Source of the DNA: Phenylobacterium sp.
GTDB taxonomy: Bacteria; Pseudomonadota; Alphaproteobacteria; Caulobacterales; Caulobacteraceae
Length of the DNA stretch: 64,000 nt
Assembly (NCBI RefSeq): GCF_030680185.1
Contig: NZ_JAUXVZ010000038.1
Location: 1 to 64,000 of the forward strand
Direction of reading: 5' to 3'
Shown here: piece by piece, positions 11,273 to 19,168 of the stretch
How the letters are laid out: every line of letters begins with the position of its first letter
How positions within the stretch are numbered: position 1 is the first letter of the stretch
Made by a program: the position numbers and the translations under genes
Notes under the pieces: model-generated
What the model saw: only the letters and a program-made list of their open reading frames with translations
The model's database searches: none
What the model was told of the DNA's origin: nothing

Positions 11273-12162
11273 CCGGCCGCCCCGAGGCGTCGCTTGGGCT
11301 GATTGCAGTATTCGATCAGCAGCTCGGTGAGCAGGCGGATCTTGCGCGCAGGGTGCTGACCTGGCGCCCGAAGGATGTAGGCCGCAGCGGGCGGGGACGG
11401 ATAGCGGGTCATCACCGGCGTCAGGGCGCCGGCCGCCACATGCTCGTCAATGTAGTAGTCCGGGACCCTGGCAAGCCCGACGCCGGCCAAGCACGCCTCG
11501 ACCAAGGCGGCCGCATTGTCGGCCTTGAAGCGGCCCTGCGGGCGGACCGTGACCATCTTGTCCCCGTCGAGAAACGACCAGGTCTCCGTGCCTTGCATGA
11601 GCGCTTCGTGCCGGACGAGGTCGTCCGGCGTCTCGGGGGCGCCGTGCGCCGCGATATAGGCAGGGCTCGCGACGAGCTTTCCCAGGATCGGGGCGATGCG
11701 GCGCGCGATCAGATTGGAGTCCGGGAGGTATCCCACGCGGATGGCGCAGTCGAAGCCCTCCGCGACGAGATCGACGAAGCGGTCGGTGTAGCAGGTCCTG
11801 ATGCTCAGTTGCGGATGGCGTCGCGCCATTTCGGCCAAGGCCGGCGCGAAGTGTGTCGGTCCGAACGTCAGCGGGGCCGAGACGCGCAACTGACCGCGCA
11901 GCTCGCCTTCGGGCAGGATCGTTTCCCGCGCGAGATCGACTTCGGCCGTGATGCGGACGGCGTGGCGCTGAAAGGCCGCTCCGGCCTCGGTCAGGGTGGC
12001 GCCCCGGGTGGTGCGGGTCAGGAGCTGGACGCCGAGCTCGGCCTCAAGCCGTAGCAGCCGCCGGCTCACGATTGACTTGGCGATCCCCAATCGACGTGAG
12101 GCCTGAGAGACTCCGCCAGCGTCGGCCACCTCCACGAACGTCCGAAAGTCTTCGATTTCCAA
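11269..12162 (-). CDS. LysR-family transcriptional regulator
   Basis: This 297-residue regulator has the LysR helix-turn-helix at residues about 1-60 (EDFRTFVEVADAGGVSQASR, then IAKSIVSRRLLRLE) and the substrate-binding domain after residue 90. I prefer the TTG at 12162 (EIEDFRTFVEV) because GAGGAA lies just upstream and LysR proteins start there; a further TTG at 12189 would add nine atypical residues. It is divergent from the isochorismatase-like gene at 12298 and probably controls it and the pirin gene, as LysR proteins usually regulate divergent neighbours. An imperfect dyad GTACCG...CGGCATAC at 12191-12210 lies in the shared promoter region. Confidence 0.88.
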   Translation of the reverse strand: MEIEDFRTFVEVADAGGVSQASRRLGIAKSIVSRRLLRLEAELGVQLLTRTTRGATLTEAGAAFQRHAVRITAEVDLARETILPEGELRGQLRVSAPLTFGPTHFAPALAEMARRHPQLSIRTCYTDRFVDLVAEGFDCAIRVGYLPDSNLIARRIAPILGKLVASPAYIAAHGAPETPDDLVRHEALMQGTETWSFLDGDKMVTVRPQGRFKADNAAALVEACLAGVGLARVPDYYIDEHVAAGALTPVMTRYPSPPAAAYILRAPGQHPARKIRLLTELLIEYCNQPKRRLGAAG

Positions 12163-12297
12163 AATCGCGTTCCTCAAGCAGGGACACAACGTACCGCTCT
12201 CACGGCATACCGCAGCGGAAAGAGGGATGCCAATGTCCGCAAGTCGCCTTTGTGCGGCCCCTTAGTTCCTATTCACGCCTCAGCCGCAGAGAGCATC

Positions 12298-12960
12298 ATG
12301 ACCTTCCGCAACGGCCTGGACTCGCTTCTCCGCCCCGAAGACTCGGTGCTCGTCCTGATCGACCACCAGCCCTACCAGCTGGCGAACCTCAACAGCCACG
12401 ATCCCCATATGGTGGTGAACGCCTCCGCCGGACTGGCCAAGGCCGCGAAGGTGTTCAACGTCCCCACCATCCTCACGAGCGTCGTCGCCGAGCGCGGCGG
12501 GCTGATCTTCCCACAGATCACCAGCGTGTTCCCCGATCAGGAGGTCATCGACCGGACCTTCATCAACACCTGGGAGGACCCCAAGGTGGTGGATGCGGTG
12601 AAGGCGACCGGCCGCAGACAGCTGATCATCGCCGGGCTCTGGACCGAGGTGTGCGTCGCCATGCCCGCGATCCAGGCGGCCGGAGAAGGCTGGGATGTCA
12701 CAGTGATCACCGACGCCTCGGGCGGCACCTCGGTCGAAGCCCACGAAGTGGCGATCCAACGCATGATCGCCGCCGGGGTGAACATGATGACCTGGATGGC
12801 GCTTGCCGCGGAATGGCAGCGGGACTGGGCCCGCATGGAGTCGGCGGTGGCGCTGACCAATGTGGTGCAGGAGCACTTCGCCGGCAGCGGCATCGCGTAC
12901 TTCTGGGAGCAGCAACTTCTCAACACGCCGGTCCCGAAGGCGGCAGGCGTCGGGGCCTAA
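12298..12960 (+). CDS. Isochorismatase-like cysteine hydrolase (YcaC-like)
   Basis: This 220-residue protein belongs to the isochorismatase-like hydrolase family. The Asp-Lys-Cys triad can be placed as D in LVLIDHQPYQL, the lysine after the first helix, and C in IIAGLWTEVCVAMPA. The WTEVCV block and the C-terminal extension after residue 165 (TWMALAAEWQRDWAR) resemble YcaC-type hydrolases of unknown substrate. The ATG at 12298 fits the usual distance to LIDHQ. It is divergent from a LysR regulator and followed after 60 bp by pirin, a pairing suggesting oxidative or aromatic-compound stress roles, which is inference. Confidence 0.85.
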   Translation: MTFRNGLDSLLRPEDSVLVLIDHQPYQLANLNSHDPHMVVNASAGLAKAAKVFNVPTILTSVVAERGGLIFPQITSVFPDQEVIDRTFINTWEDPKVVDAVKATGRRQLIIAGLWTEVCVAMPAIQAAGEGWDVTVITDASGGTSVEAHEVAIQRMIAAGVNMMTWMALAAEWQRDWARMESAVALTNVVQEHFAGSGIAYFWEQQLLNTPVPKAAGVGA

Positions 12961-13020
12961 ATCCAACGGGCGGACTGAGCGTCGGAGGGTTCGGGAAGGC
13001 CCGAACCTTCCGACGCCGCC

Positions 13021-13989
13021 ATGAGCGCGAACTTATCGCCACACAGCGGGAGGGGTCGGTTGCAATCGCCCCCTTCGCAGAGCGACGGAGACATCAAATT
13101 GATCGAGATGGTCATCGACCAACGCCGCCGTGACCTCGGCGGCGGGTTCGAGGTCGGCAGAGTGTTGCCGTCCACGCAGCGGCGGATGGTGGGGCCCTTC
13201 ATCTTCTTCGACCACATCGGGCCGGTGGAGATCGAAGCAGGCGTCCCGCGAGACGTCGATGTGCGGCCGCATCCGCATATCGGCCTTTCGACGGTCACCT
13301 ATCTGTTCGACGGGGAAATGACGCACCGTGACAGCCTGGGCTATCACCAGGCGGTGCGTCCTCGCGAGGTGAACTGGATGACCGCGGGCCGTGGGATTAC
13401 GCACAGCGAACGCCTTGAGAAGGCCCGCGCCGAGGGGAGTCGCCTGCACGGGATCCAGGCCTGGGTGGCCTTGCCGATCGAGCATGAAGAGACCGCCCCG
13501 GCCTTCTCCCATCATGGAGGTGATGATCTGCCCTCCTGGGAGAGCGCCAGCGTGCGCGGCCACCTCATCGCGGGAAGCGCCTACGGTCTCACGGCAGGCG
13601 TCCGCACTCATTCCCCGCTGTTCTATGCGCACCTGGAGCTGGGAGCTGGCGCCGTCGCAGAGATTCCGACGGCCTTTAGCGAGCGCGCCGTCTATGTCGC
13701 CGCTGGCGAGATCGAGGTCGGCGGCTCATCGCTGCGCGGCGGCCAGATGGCGGTCCTGAGTCAGAGCGCATCGTCCTTGCGCGCCGCGCGCCCCTCCACG
13801 GTCATGCTGCTTGGCGGAGACCCCGTGGGCGAACGCTACCTGTACTGGAATTTTGTGTCGTCCTCGCCGGACCGCCTCCGCCAGGCCGCGGAGGACTGGA
13901 AGGCCGGACGCATGACGCTTCCCGACGGCGACGACCAGGAGTTCACGCCCCTGCCTCAGAATGCGAGGTTTCCCTCCCCTTCGGCCTGA
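13021..13989 (+). CDS. Pirin family protein
   Basis: This 322-residue bicupin belongs to the pirin family, metal-binding proteins some of which have quercetinase activity. The N-cupin metal site is seen as RPHPHIGLSTVTYLF with a further His in ITHSERLE and the typical GPFIFFDHIGP start block. The C-cupin (GERYLYWNFVSSS) is complete. The first 30 residues before IDQRRRDLGGGFEVGR are not conserved, so translation might begin at the TTG or ATG just before that point; I kept the ATG at 13021 as the longest. It is probably in the LysR-controlled unit with the isochorismatase-like gene. Confidence 0.88.
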   Translation: MSANLSPHSGRGRLQSPPSQSDGDIKLIEMVIDQRRRDLGGGFEVGRVLPSTQRRMVGPFIFFDHIGPVEIEAGVPRDVDVRPHPHIGLSTVTYLFDGEMTHRDSLGYHQAVRPREVNWMTAGRGITHSERLEKARAEGSRLHGIQAWVALPIEHEETAPAFSHHGGDDLPSWESASVRGHLIAGSAYGLTAGVRTHSPLFYAHLELGAGAVAEIPTAFSERAVYVAAGEIEVGGSSLRGGQMAVLSQSASSLRAARPSTVMLLGGDPVGERYLYWNFVSSSPDRLRQAAEDWKAGRMTLPDGDDQEFTPLPQNARFPSPSA

Positions 13990-14135
13990 AGCGCGACGAT
14001 CAGGGCCACCGCACTCACCCCCCCTCCCGCAATTCCTACCACCCCGCAGGAGTCTTGAGGTTGTGGCGGGGGGGCGGCCTATGTAGGTTGCGGCCCTCAT
14101 CCCATCACCCGTGTCTGCAAGGACCGTCCGCGCTC

Positions 14136-16427
14136 ATGAGCGACGCCGAGAAACGCACCTTCACCGACGAGGAGGCGCTCAGCTTCCACCGTCACCCCAC
14201 GCCTGGAAAAATCGCCATCGTGCCGACCAAGCCGATGGCCACGCAGCGGGACCTCTCGCTGGCCTATTCCCCCGGCGTGGCCGTACCGGTGCTGGCCATC
14301 GCCGAGGACCCGGACAAGGCCTACGACTATACGTCCAAGGGCAATCTGGTGGCGGTGATCTCCAACGGCACGGCGATCCTGGGCCTCGGCAATCTGGGCG
14401 CGCTGGCGTCGAAGCCGGTGATGGAGGGCAAGAGCGTCCTCTTCAAGCGCTTCGCCGACGTGGACTCCATCGACGTCGAGGTCTCGGCCACCGATCCGGA
14501 CGAGATCATCACCGTCGTCAAGAATATCGGCATCACCTATGGCGGCATCAATCTGGAGGACATCAAGTCCCCGGAATGCTTCCGCATCGAGACCGAGCTG
14601 CAGGAGCTGCTCGACATCCCGGTCTTCCATGACGACCAGCATGGCACGGCGATCATCTCGGCCGCGGGCCTGCTCAACGCCTGCAAGATCACCGGCCGGG
14701 AACTGGCCGATGTGAAGCTGGTGCTGTGCGGCGCGGGCGCGGCCGGCATCGCCTCGCTGGAGTTGATGAAGGCCATGGGGGTGCGGTCGGAAAACTGCAT
14801 CGCCGTCGACAATACCGGCGTCATCTATCGCGGCCGGTCGGAGAGCATGAACCAGTGGAAGTCCGCCCATGCGGTGGACACCGACAAGCGCACGCTCGCC
14901 GAGGCGCTGGAAGGCGCCGACGTGTTCCTGGGCCTGTCGGTCAAGGGCGCGGTGACCGCCGACATGGTGGCCGCCATGGCCCCCAATCCGATCATCTTCG
15001 CCATGGCCAATCCCGATCCGGAGATCACGCCGGAAGAGGTTCACGCCGTGCGCAGCGACGCCATCATGGCGACCGGCCGCAGCGACTATCCCAACCAGGT
15101 GAACAACGTCCTGGGCTTCCCCTACATCTTCCGCGGCGCGCTCGACGTGCGCGCCCGGCGGGTGAACATGGAGATGAAGATCGCCTGCGCCCAGGCGCTG
15201 GCCATGCTGGCCCGCGAGGACGTGCCCGACGAGGTGGCCGCGGCCTATCACGGCCTGCAGCTGAAGTTCGGCCCGGACTACATCATCCCCACCCCCTTCG
15301 ATCCGCGGCTGATCTGGTACATCCCGCCCTTCGTGGCCCAGGCGGCCATGGACACCGGGGTGGCGCGCAAGCCCATCGAGGACATGGACGCCTATCGCGC
15401 CCAGCTGGCCCAGCGCCTCGACCCCACGGCGGCCTTCCTGCAGAAGCTGCAGGGCTCGGTCCTGTCGGGCCCGAAGAAGCGGGTGGTGTTCGCCGAGGGC
15501 GAGGAGCCGAGCGTGATCCGCGCGGCCTACGCCTTCCAGACGGCGGGCCTGGGCGAGGCCATCCTGGTCGGCCGCGAGGAGCTGGTGGCCGAGAACATGC
15601 GCACCGTGGGCCTCAGCCCCGAGGGCGCCGGCCTGAAGGTGATCAACGCCCGGGTCTCCGAGCACAATCCGGAGTTCGCCAACTATCTGTACGAGCGGCT
15701 GCAGCGTCAGGGCTATCTGATGCGCGACGTCCAGCGGCTGGTGAACCAGGACCGCAACACCTTCGCCGCCTGCATGGTGGCGCTCGGCCACGCCGACGCC
15801 ATGGTCACCGGCGTGACCCGCTCCTACGACCAGGTGCTGGACGAGGTTCTGCGGGTGATCGATCCCGCCGCCGGCGGCCGGGTGATGGGCATGTCGGTGC
15901 TGCTGGGCAAGGGCCACACCCTGTTCATCGCCGACACCAATGTCACCGAGATGCCCGAGGCCGAGGACCTGGTGGAGATCGCGCTGGAGGCCGCCCAGGC
16001 GGTCAAGGCGCTGGGCTACACCCCGCGCCTGGCCTTCATGTCCTATTCCACCTTCGGCAATCCCATGGGCGACCGCTCCGAAAAGGTGCGCGAGGCCGTG
16101 GCCATGCTCGACGAGATGGACCTGGACTTCGAATATGAGGGCGAGATGCCCCCGGCCCTGGCGCTCGAGCCGGAACGCCGCGGCAACTTCCCCTTCATGC
16201 GCCTGACCGGCCCGGCCAATGTGCTGATCATGCCGGCCATCCATTCGGCGGCCATCTCGACCCAGCTGGTCCAGGCCTTTGGCGGCGCGACCGTGGTGGG
16301 GCCGATCCTGCTCGGCCTCGAAAAGTCGGTGCAGATCTGCCCGCTCTCGGCCTCGGTGTCGCGCATCCTGCAGCTCGCCACCCTGGCGGCCTATGACCAC
16401 CAGAGCCAGGGCGAGGCCGTTCTGTGA
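14136..16427 (+). CDS. maeB: NADP-dependent malic enzyme (MaeB type, with PTA-like domain)
   Basis: This 763-residue protein decarboxylates malate to pyruvate with NAD(P)+. It has the malic N-terminal domain (LAYSPGVAVP, ending near FHDDQHGTAI), the NAD-binding domain (VLCGAGAAGIA), and after residue about 435 a phosphotransacetylase-like domain (VVFAEGEEPSVIRAA, LFIADTNV) typical of MaeB proteins, where it is thought to be regulatory. The ATG at 14136 (MSDAEKRTFTDEEALSFHR) is chosen over an upstream in-frame start at 14055 because AAGGA lies before it. It stands alone on the plus strand. Together with pyk it supplies pyruvate. Confidence 0.95.
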   Translation: MSDAEKRTFTDEEALSFHRHPTPGKIAIVPTKPMATQRDLSLAYSPGVAVPVLAIAEDPDKAYDYTSKGNLVAVISNGTAILGLGNLGALASKPVMEGKSVLFKRFADVDSIDVEVSATDPDEIITVVKNIGITYGGINLEDIKSPECFRIETELQELLDIPVFHDDQHGTAIISAAGLLNACKITGRELADVKLVLCGAGAAGIASLELMKAMGVRSENCIAVDNTGVIYRGRSESMNQWKSAHAVDTDKRTLAEALEGADVFLGLSVKGAVTADMVAAMAPNPIIFAMANPDPEITPEEVHAVRSDAIMATGRSDYPNQVNNVLGFPYIFRGALDVRARRVNMEMKIACAQALAMLAREDVPDEVAAAYHGLQLKFGPDYIIPTPFDPRLIWYIPPFVAQAAMDTGVARKPIEDMDAYRAQLAQRLDPTAAFLQKLQGSVLSGPKKRVVFAEGEEPSVIRAAYAFQTAGLGEAILVGREELVAENMRTVGLSPEGAGLKVINARVSEHNPEFANYLYERLQRQGYLMRDVQRLVNQDRNTFAACMVALGHADAMVTGVTRSYDQVLDEVLRVIDPAAGGRVMGMSVLLGKGHTLFIADTNVTEMPEAEDLVEIALEAAQAVKALGYTPRLAFMSYSTFGNPMGDRSEKVREAVAMLDEMDLDFEYEGEMPPALALEPERRGNFPFMRLTGPANVLIMPAIHSAAISTQLVQAFGGATVVGPILLGLEKSVQICPLSASVSRILQLATLAAYDHQSQGEAVL

Positions 16428-16516
16428 TCGCCAAGGCAGACCACCGCCTGACCTAGGGATCGCGCGCCTCCGGGCGGCGGGCGATCCGTCGCCGCCGCTC
16501 CGGGGGAGACCGCGCC

Positions 16517-17857
16517 ATGGGCGCCTCAGATACCGCCTCGTCCGCCCCCGGCTTCACCCTGGGGGTGGACTTCGGCACCACCAACACCGTCGTGGCGCTG
16601 GCCCTGCCCGGCGAGCCGGCCCGGCTGGTGCGGTTTCCCGCGCCCGAGGGCGAGCTCTTCGCCTTCCGCTCGGCGCTGGCCTTCCACGCCCCGCCCGAGC
16701 ATCCCACCGAACGCACGGTGGAGGCCGGCCCCTGGGCTATCGAGGCCTATGTGGAGGACCCGCTGGAGACGCGGTTCATCCAGTCCTTCAAGACCTTCGC
16801 GGCCTCGGCCAACTTCACCGAGACCCAGATCCTGGGCCGCCGCTACGCCTTCGAGGACCTGCTCTCGGCCTTCCTGCTGAAGCTGCGCGACCATGCGGGC
16901 GGAGCGCTGAAGGACCTGCCGGCCCGGGTGATCGTCGGGCGCCCCGTCACCTTCGCCGGCGCCGCGCCCAAGGCCGAGCTGGCCCTGGCCCGCTACGAGA
17001 CGGCCTTTTCCCGCCTGGGGTTCTCGGAAATCCTCTATGTCTATGAACCGGTGGGCGCGGCCTTCTTCTTCGCCCGCACGCTCAAGGCCGACGCCACCGT
17101 CCTGGTGGGCGACTTCGGCGGCGGCACCAGCGACTTCTCGATCATCCGCTTCCATCGCGATGAGGGCGGCGCCTTCCGGGCCGAGCCCCTCGGGCGGTCG
17201 GGCGTCGGCGTGGCCGGCGACGCCTTCGACTACCGGATCATCGACAACCTGGTCTCGCCGGCGCTCGGCAAGGGGTCGAGCTACAAGACCTTCGGCAAGG
17301 TCCTGCCCATCCCCAACCGCTACTATTCGGCCTTCGCCCGCTGGGACCAGCTGGCCCTGCTGCGGGCCTCGCGGGACATGCGCGAGATCCGCCGCCTGGA
17401 GCGCGAGGCCGTGGAGCCCGAAAAGATCGCCGCCCTGGTGGAGATCCTCGACGACAACCACGCCTATCCCCTCTACCGCGCGGTCTCGCGCCTGAAGGAG
17501 ACCCTGTCGGCCAAGGACGAGGCCACCTTCGCCTTCGAGGCCGGCGCGGTCTCCATTACGCGGGCCGTAACCCGGTCCGAGTTCGAATCCTGGATCGCGC
17601 CGGAACTGGCCCAGATCGAAGGCGCGGTGGACTCAGCCCTGGCGGACGCCGGGCTGGACGCCGGCCAGATCGACCGGGTCTTCCTGACCGGCGGCTCGTC
17701 CCTGACGCCGGCCGTGCGGGCCATCTTCGCCCGCCGCTTCGCCGCCGAACGGATCGAGACCGGCGGGGAGCTGGAATCCATCGCCTCGGGTCTGGCCCTG
17801 ATGGGCCACGAACCCGACCTCGACCGCTGGGGCGAGCGGGCGGCGATCGGCGCCTGA
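16517..17857 (+). CDS. Hsp70-family ATPase (YegD-like putative chaperone)
   Basis: This 446-residue protein has only the Hsp70-type actin-like ATPase fold, without the substrate-binding and lid domains of DnaK, as in YegD-like proteins. Phosphate-1 motif GVDFGTTNTVVAL (near residue 15), phosphate-2 motif VGDFGGGTSDFSI (near 195) and the adenosine motif FLTGGSSLTPAVR (near 395) are intact, so ATP binding is expected. The client or role is unknown. It is preceded by GGGGGAGA and followed 7 bp later by the convergent amine oxidase gene. Confidence 0.87.
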   Translation: MGASDTASSAPGFTLGVDFGTTNTVVALALPGEPARLVRFPAPEGELFAFRSALAFHAPPEHPTERTVEAGPWAIEAYVEDPLETRFIQSFKTFAASANFTETQILGRRYAFEDLLSAFLLKLRDHAGGALKDLPARVIVGRPVTFAGAAPKAELALARYETAFSRLGFSEILYVYEPVGAAFFFARTLKADATVLVGDFGGGTSDFSIIRFHRDEGGAFRAEPLGRSGVGVAGDAFDYRIIDNLVSPALGKGSSYKTFGKVLPIPNRYYSAFARWDQLALLRASRDMREIRRLEREAVEPEKIAALVEILDDNHAYPLYRAVSRLKETLSAKDEATFAFEAGAVSITRAVTRSEFESWIAPELAQIEGAVDSALADAGLDAGQIDRVFLTGGSSLTPAVRAIFARRFAAERIETGGELESIASGLALMGHEPDLDRWGERAAIGA

Positions 17858-17864
17858 GGGCTGT

Positions 17865-19124
17865 TCAGACCGCCGTCACCCGCAGGGCGGCCAACACCTC
17901 GTCGGCGGCCCGCAGGCCGGTCTCCCAGGCCCCGTGGGCGGTGGAGAAGGCGTGGGTCGAGGTGGCCTCGCCGGCGAAGAAAAGCCGCCCTTCGACCGGT
18001 TCGGCCAGCACTTGGCGCGCCTTGGCGCAGCCGGGCAGGGCATGGGAATAGGCGCCCAGCGCCCAGGGGTCCTGGCTCCAGCTGGTGGCCGCCAGCAGGC
18101 GAAGTTGCGGCCGGATGTCAGCGCCATAGACGCCCACCAGCTCCTCGATAGCGAAGTCGGCCGCCGCGCCAGGGCCTTCGGCGGCCAGGGCCCGGGCGTG
18201 ATCGCCGCCGAAATAGGCCTCGATCAACGGCCGCCCCAGGGGCCGCAGATAATAGCTGCCGGTCGCAGGCGTCGCGACATCGCCCCACAGGTGATGCTCC
18301 CGGGGAAACACCTCCGGGGCGGCGGGGCTCAGGAAGACCTTGTCGGCCAGGCCGAGCGGCAGGCCGGTGGCCGCGTCGGTCTTGGCCGGCAGAGGGGGAT
18401 GCAGGCGGATCGCCTCCCGGGCCAGGAGATCGCTGGAGATGGTCAGCACCACGGCCCGCGCCGTCACCGTGCCCCGGGCCGTCTCCAGCCGCAGGGCCTG
18501 GCCGCTGTGGTCGATGGACAGCACCGCGCAGTGGGGCACGATCAGGGAGCGATCGGCCAGGTCGCAGATGGCCGCCCCATAGCCCTCGACCGCCCGCCAG
18601 TCGACGCCGGTGTCGATGAAGGCGCCATAGTCCTGCACCGAGACCTGCGACAGGGGCGCGCCGTTGTAATAGCTGGAAAAGGCCTCCAGCAGCGGCCGCC
18701 AACGGGCCGCCCGGGGCAGGTGGGCATGGGCGCGGCCCTCCTGGCCGGCCTTGGCTGCCTTTTCCAGGGCGGCCTCGAAGGCGCCCATGGCGGCCTCGAA
18801 GCTCGCCCGGTCCTGCGGCGTCAGGCTGAGATTGGCCTCTGGCCGGCGCCAGGCCGGCGGGCTGCGATCCACCGGAATATCGGCGCGCTCAAAGAGCGGG
18901 ACAAAGGGGTTACGGTCGGCGCTGTGGAGCCAGCCGCAGCCAAGATCGAGCGGCAGGTCTGGCCGGGCCGCCAGGGTATGGGCCCGGCCGCCGATGCGCC
19001 CCTGCCCCTCCAGCACCACCACCGACAGCGGCGCGCGGGACAGGCGCGCGGCCGCGGCTATGCCCGCCGCCCCAGCCCCCACGACGACCACATCGAACCG
19101 ATCCTGCATGCCCCATCCAGGCAT
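17865..19124 (-). CDS. Flavin-dependent amine oxidase family protein
   Basis: This 419-residue protein is an FAD-dependent amine oxidase-like enzyme. The dinucleotide-binding motif VVVVGAGAAGIAAAARL starts near residue 12, and GRIGGRAHT follows after the ADP-binding strand; the C-terminal FAD motif is LFFAGEATSTHAFSTAHGA. The electron donor (amine, polyamine or amino acid) cannot be inferred. Two in-frame ATGs, at 19124 and 19109, are possible starts; the second gives MQDRFDVVVVGAG, the more usual length. No signal peptide is seen. It is convergent with the Hsp70-like gene and codirectional with the M16 peptidase. Confidence 0.87.
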   Translation of the reverse strand: MPGWGMQDRFDVVVVGAGAAGIAAAARLSRAPLSVVVLEGQGRIGGRAHTLAARPDLPLDLGCGWLHSADRNPFVPLFERADIPVDRSPPAWRRPEANLSLTPQDRASFEAAMGAFEAALEKAAKAGQEGRAHAHLPRAARWRPLLEAFSSYYNGAPLSQVSVQDYGAFIDTGVDWRAVEGYGAAICDLADRSLIVPHCAVLSIDHSGQALRLETARGTVTARAVVLTISSDLLAREAIRLHPPLPAKTDAATGLPLGLADKVFLSPAAPEVFPREHHLWGDVATPATGSYYLRPLGRPLIEAYFGGDHARALAAEGPGAAADFAIEELVGVYGADIRPQLRLLAATSWSQDPWALGAYSHALPGCAKARQVLAEPVEGRLFFAGEATSTHAFSTAHGAWETGLRAADEVLAALRVTAV

Positions 19125-19168
19125 GGTCCAAGGCCAAGGTTCAACCCCCGTTGGGGGGTCTTGGTCGA

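Noticed and set aside
14097..16400. Long minus-strand open frame (767 codons) opposite maeB
   Set aside because: It is the antisense of a well-conserved malic enzyme. The product is His/Gly/Arg-rich with no domain, as expected for shadow frames in high-GC DNA.
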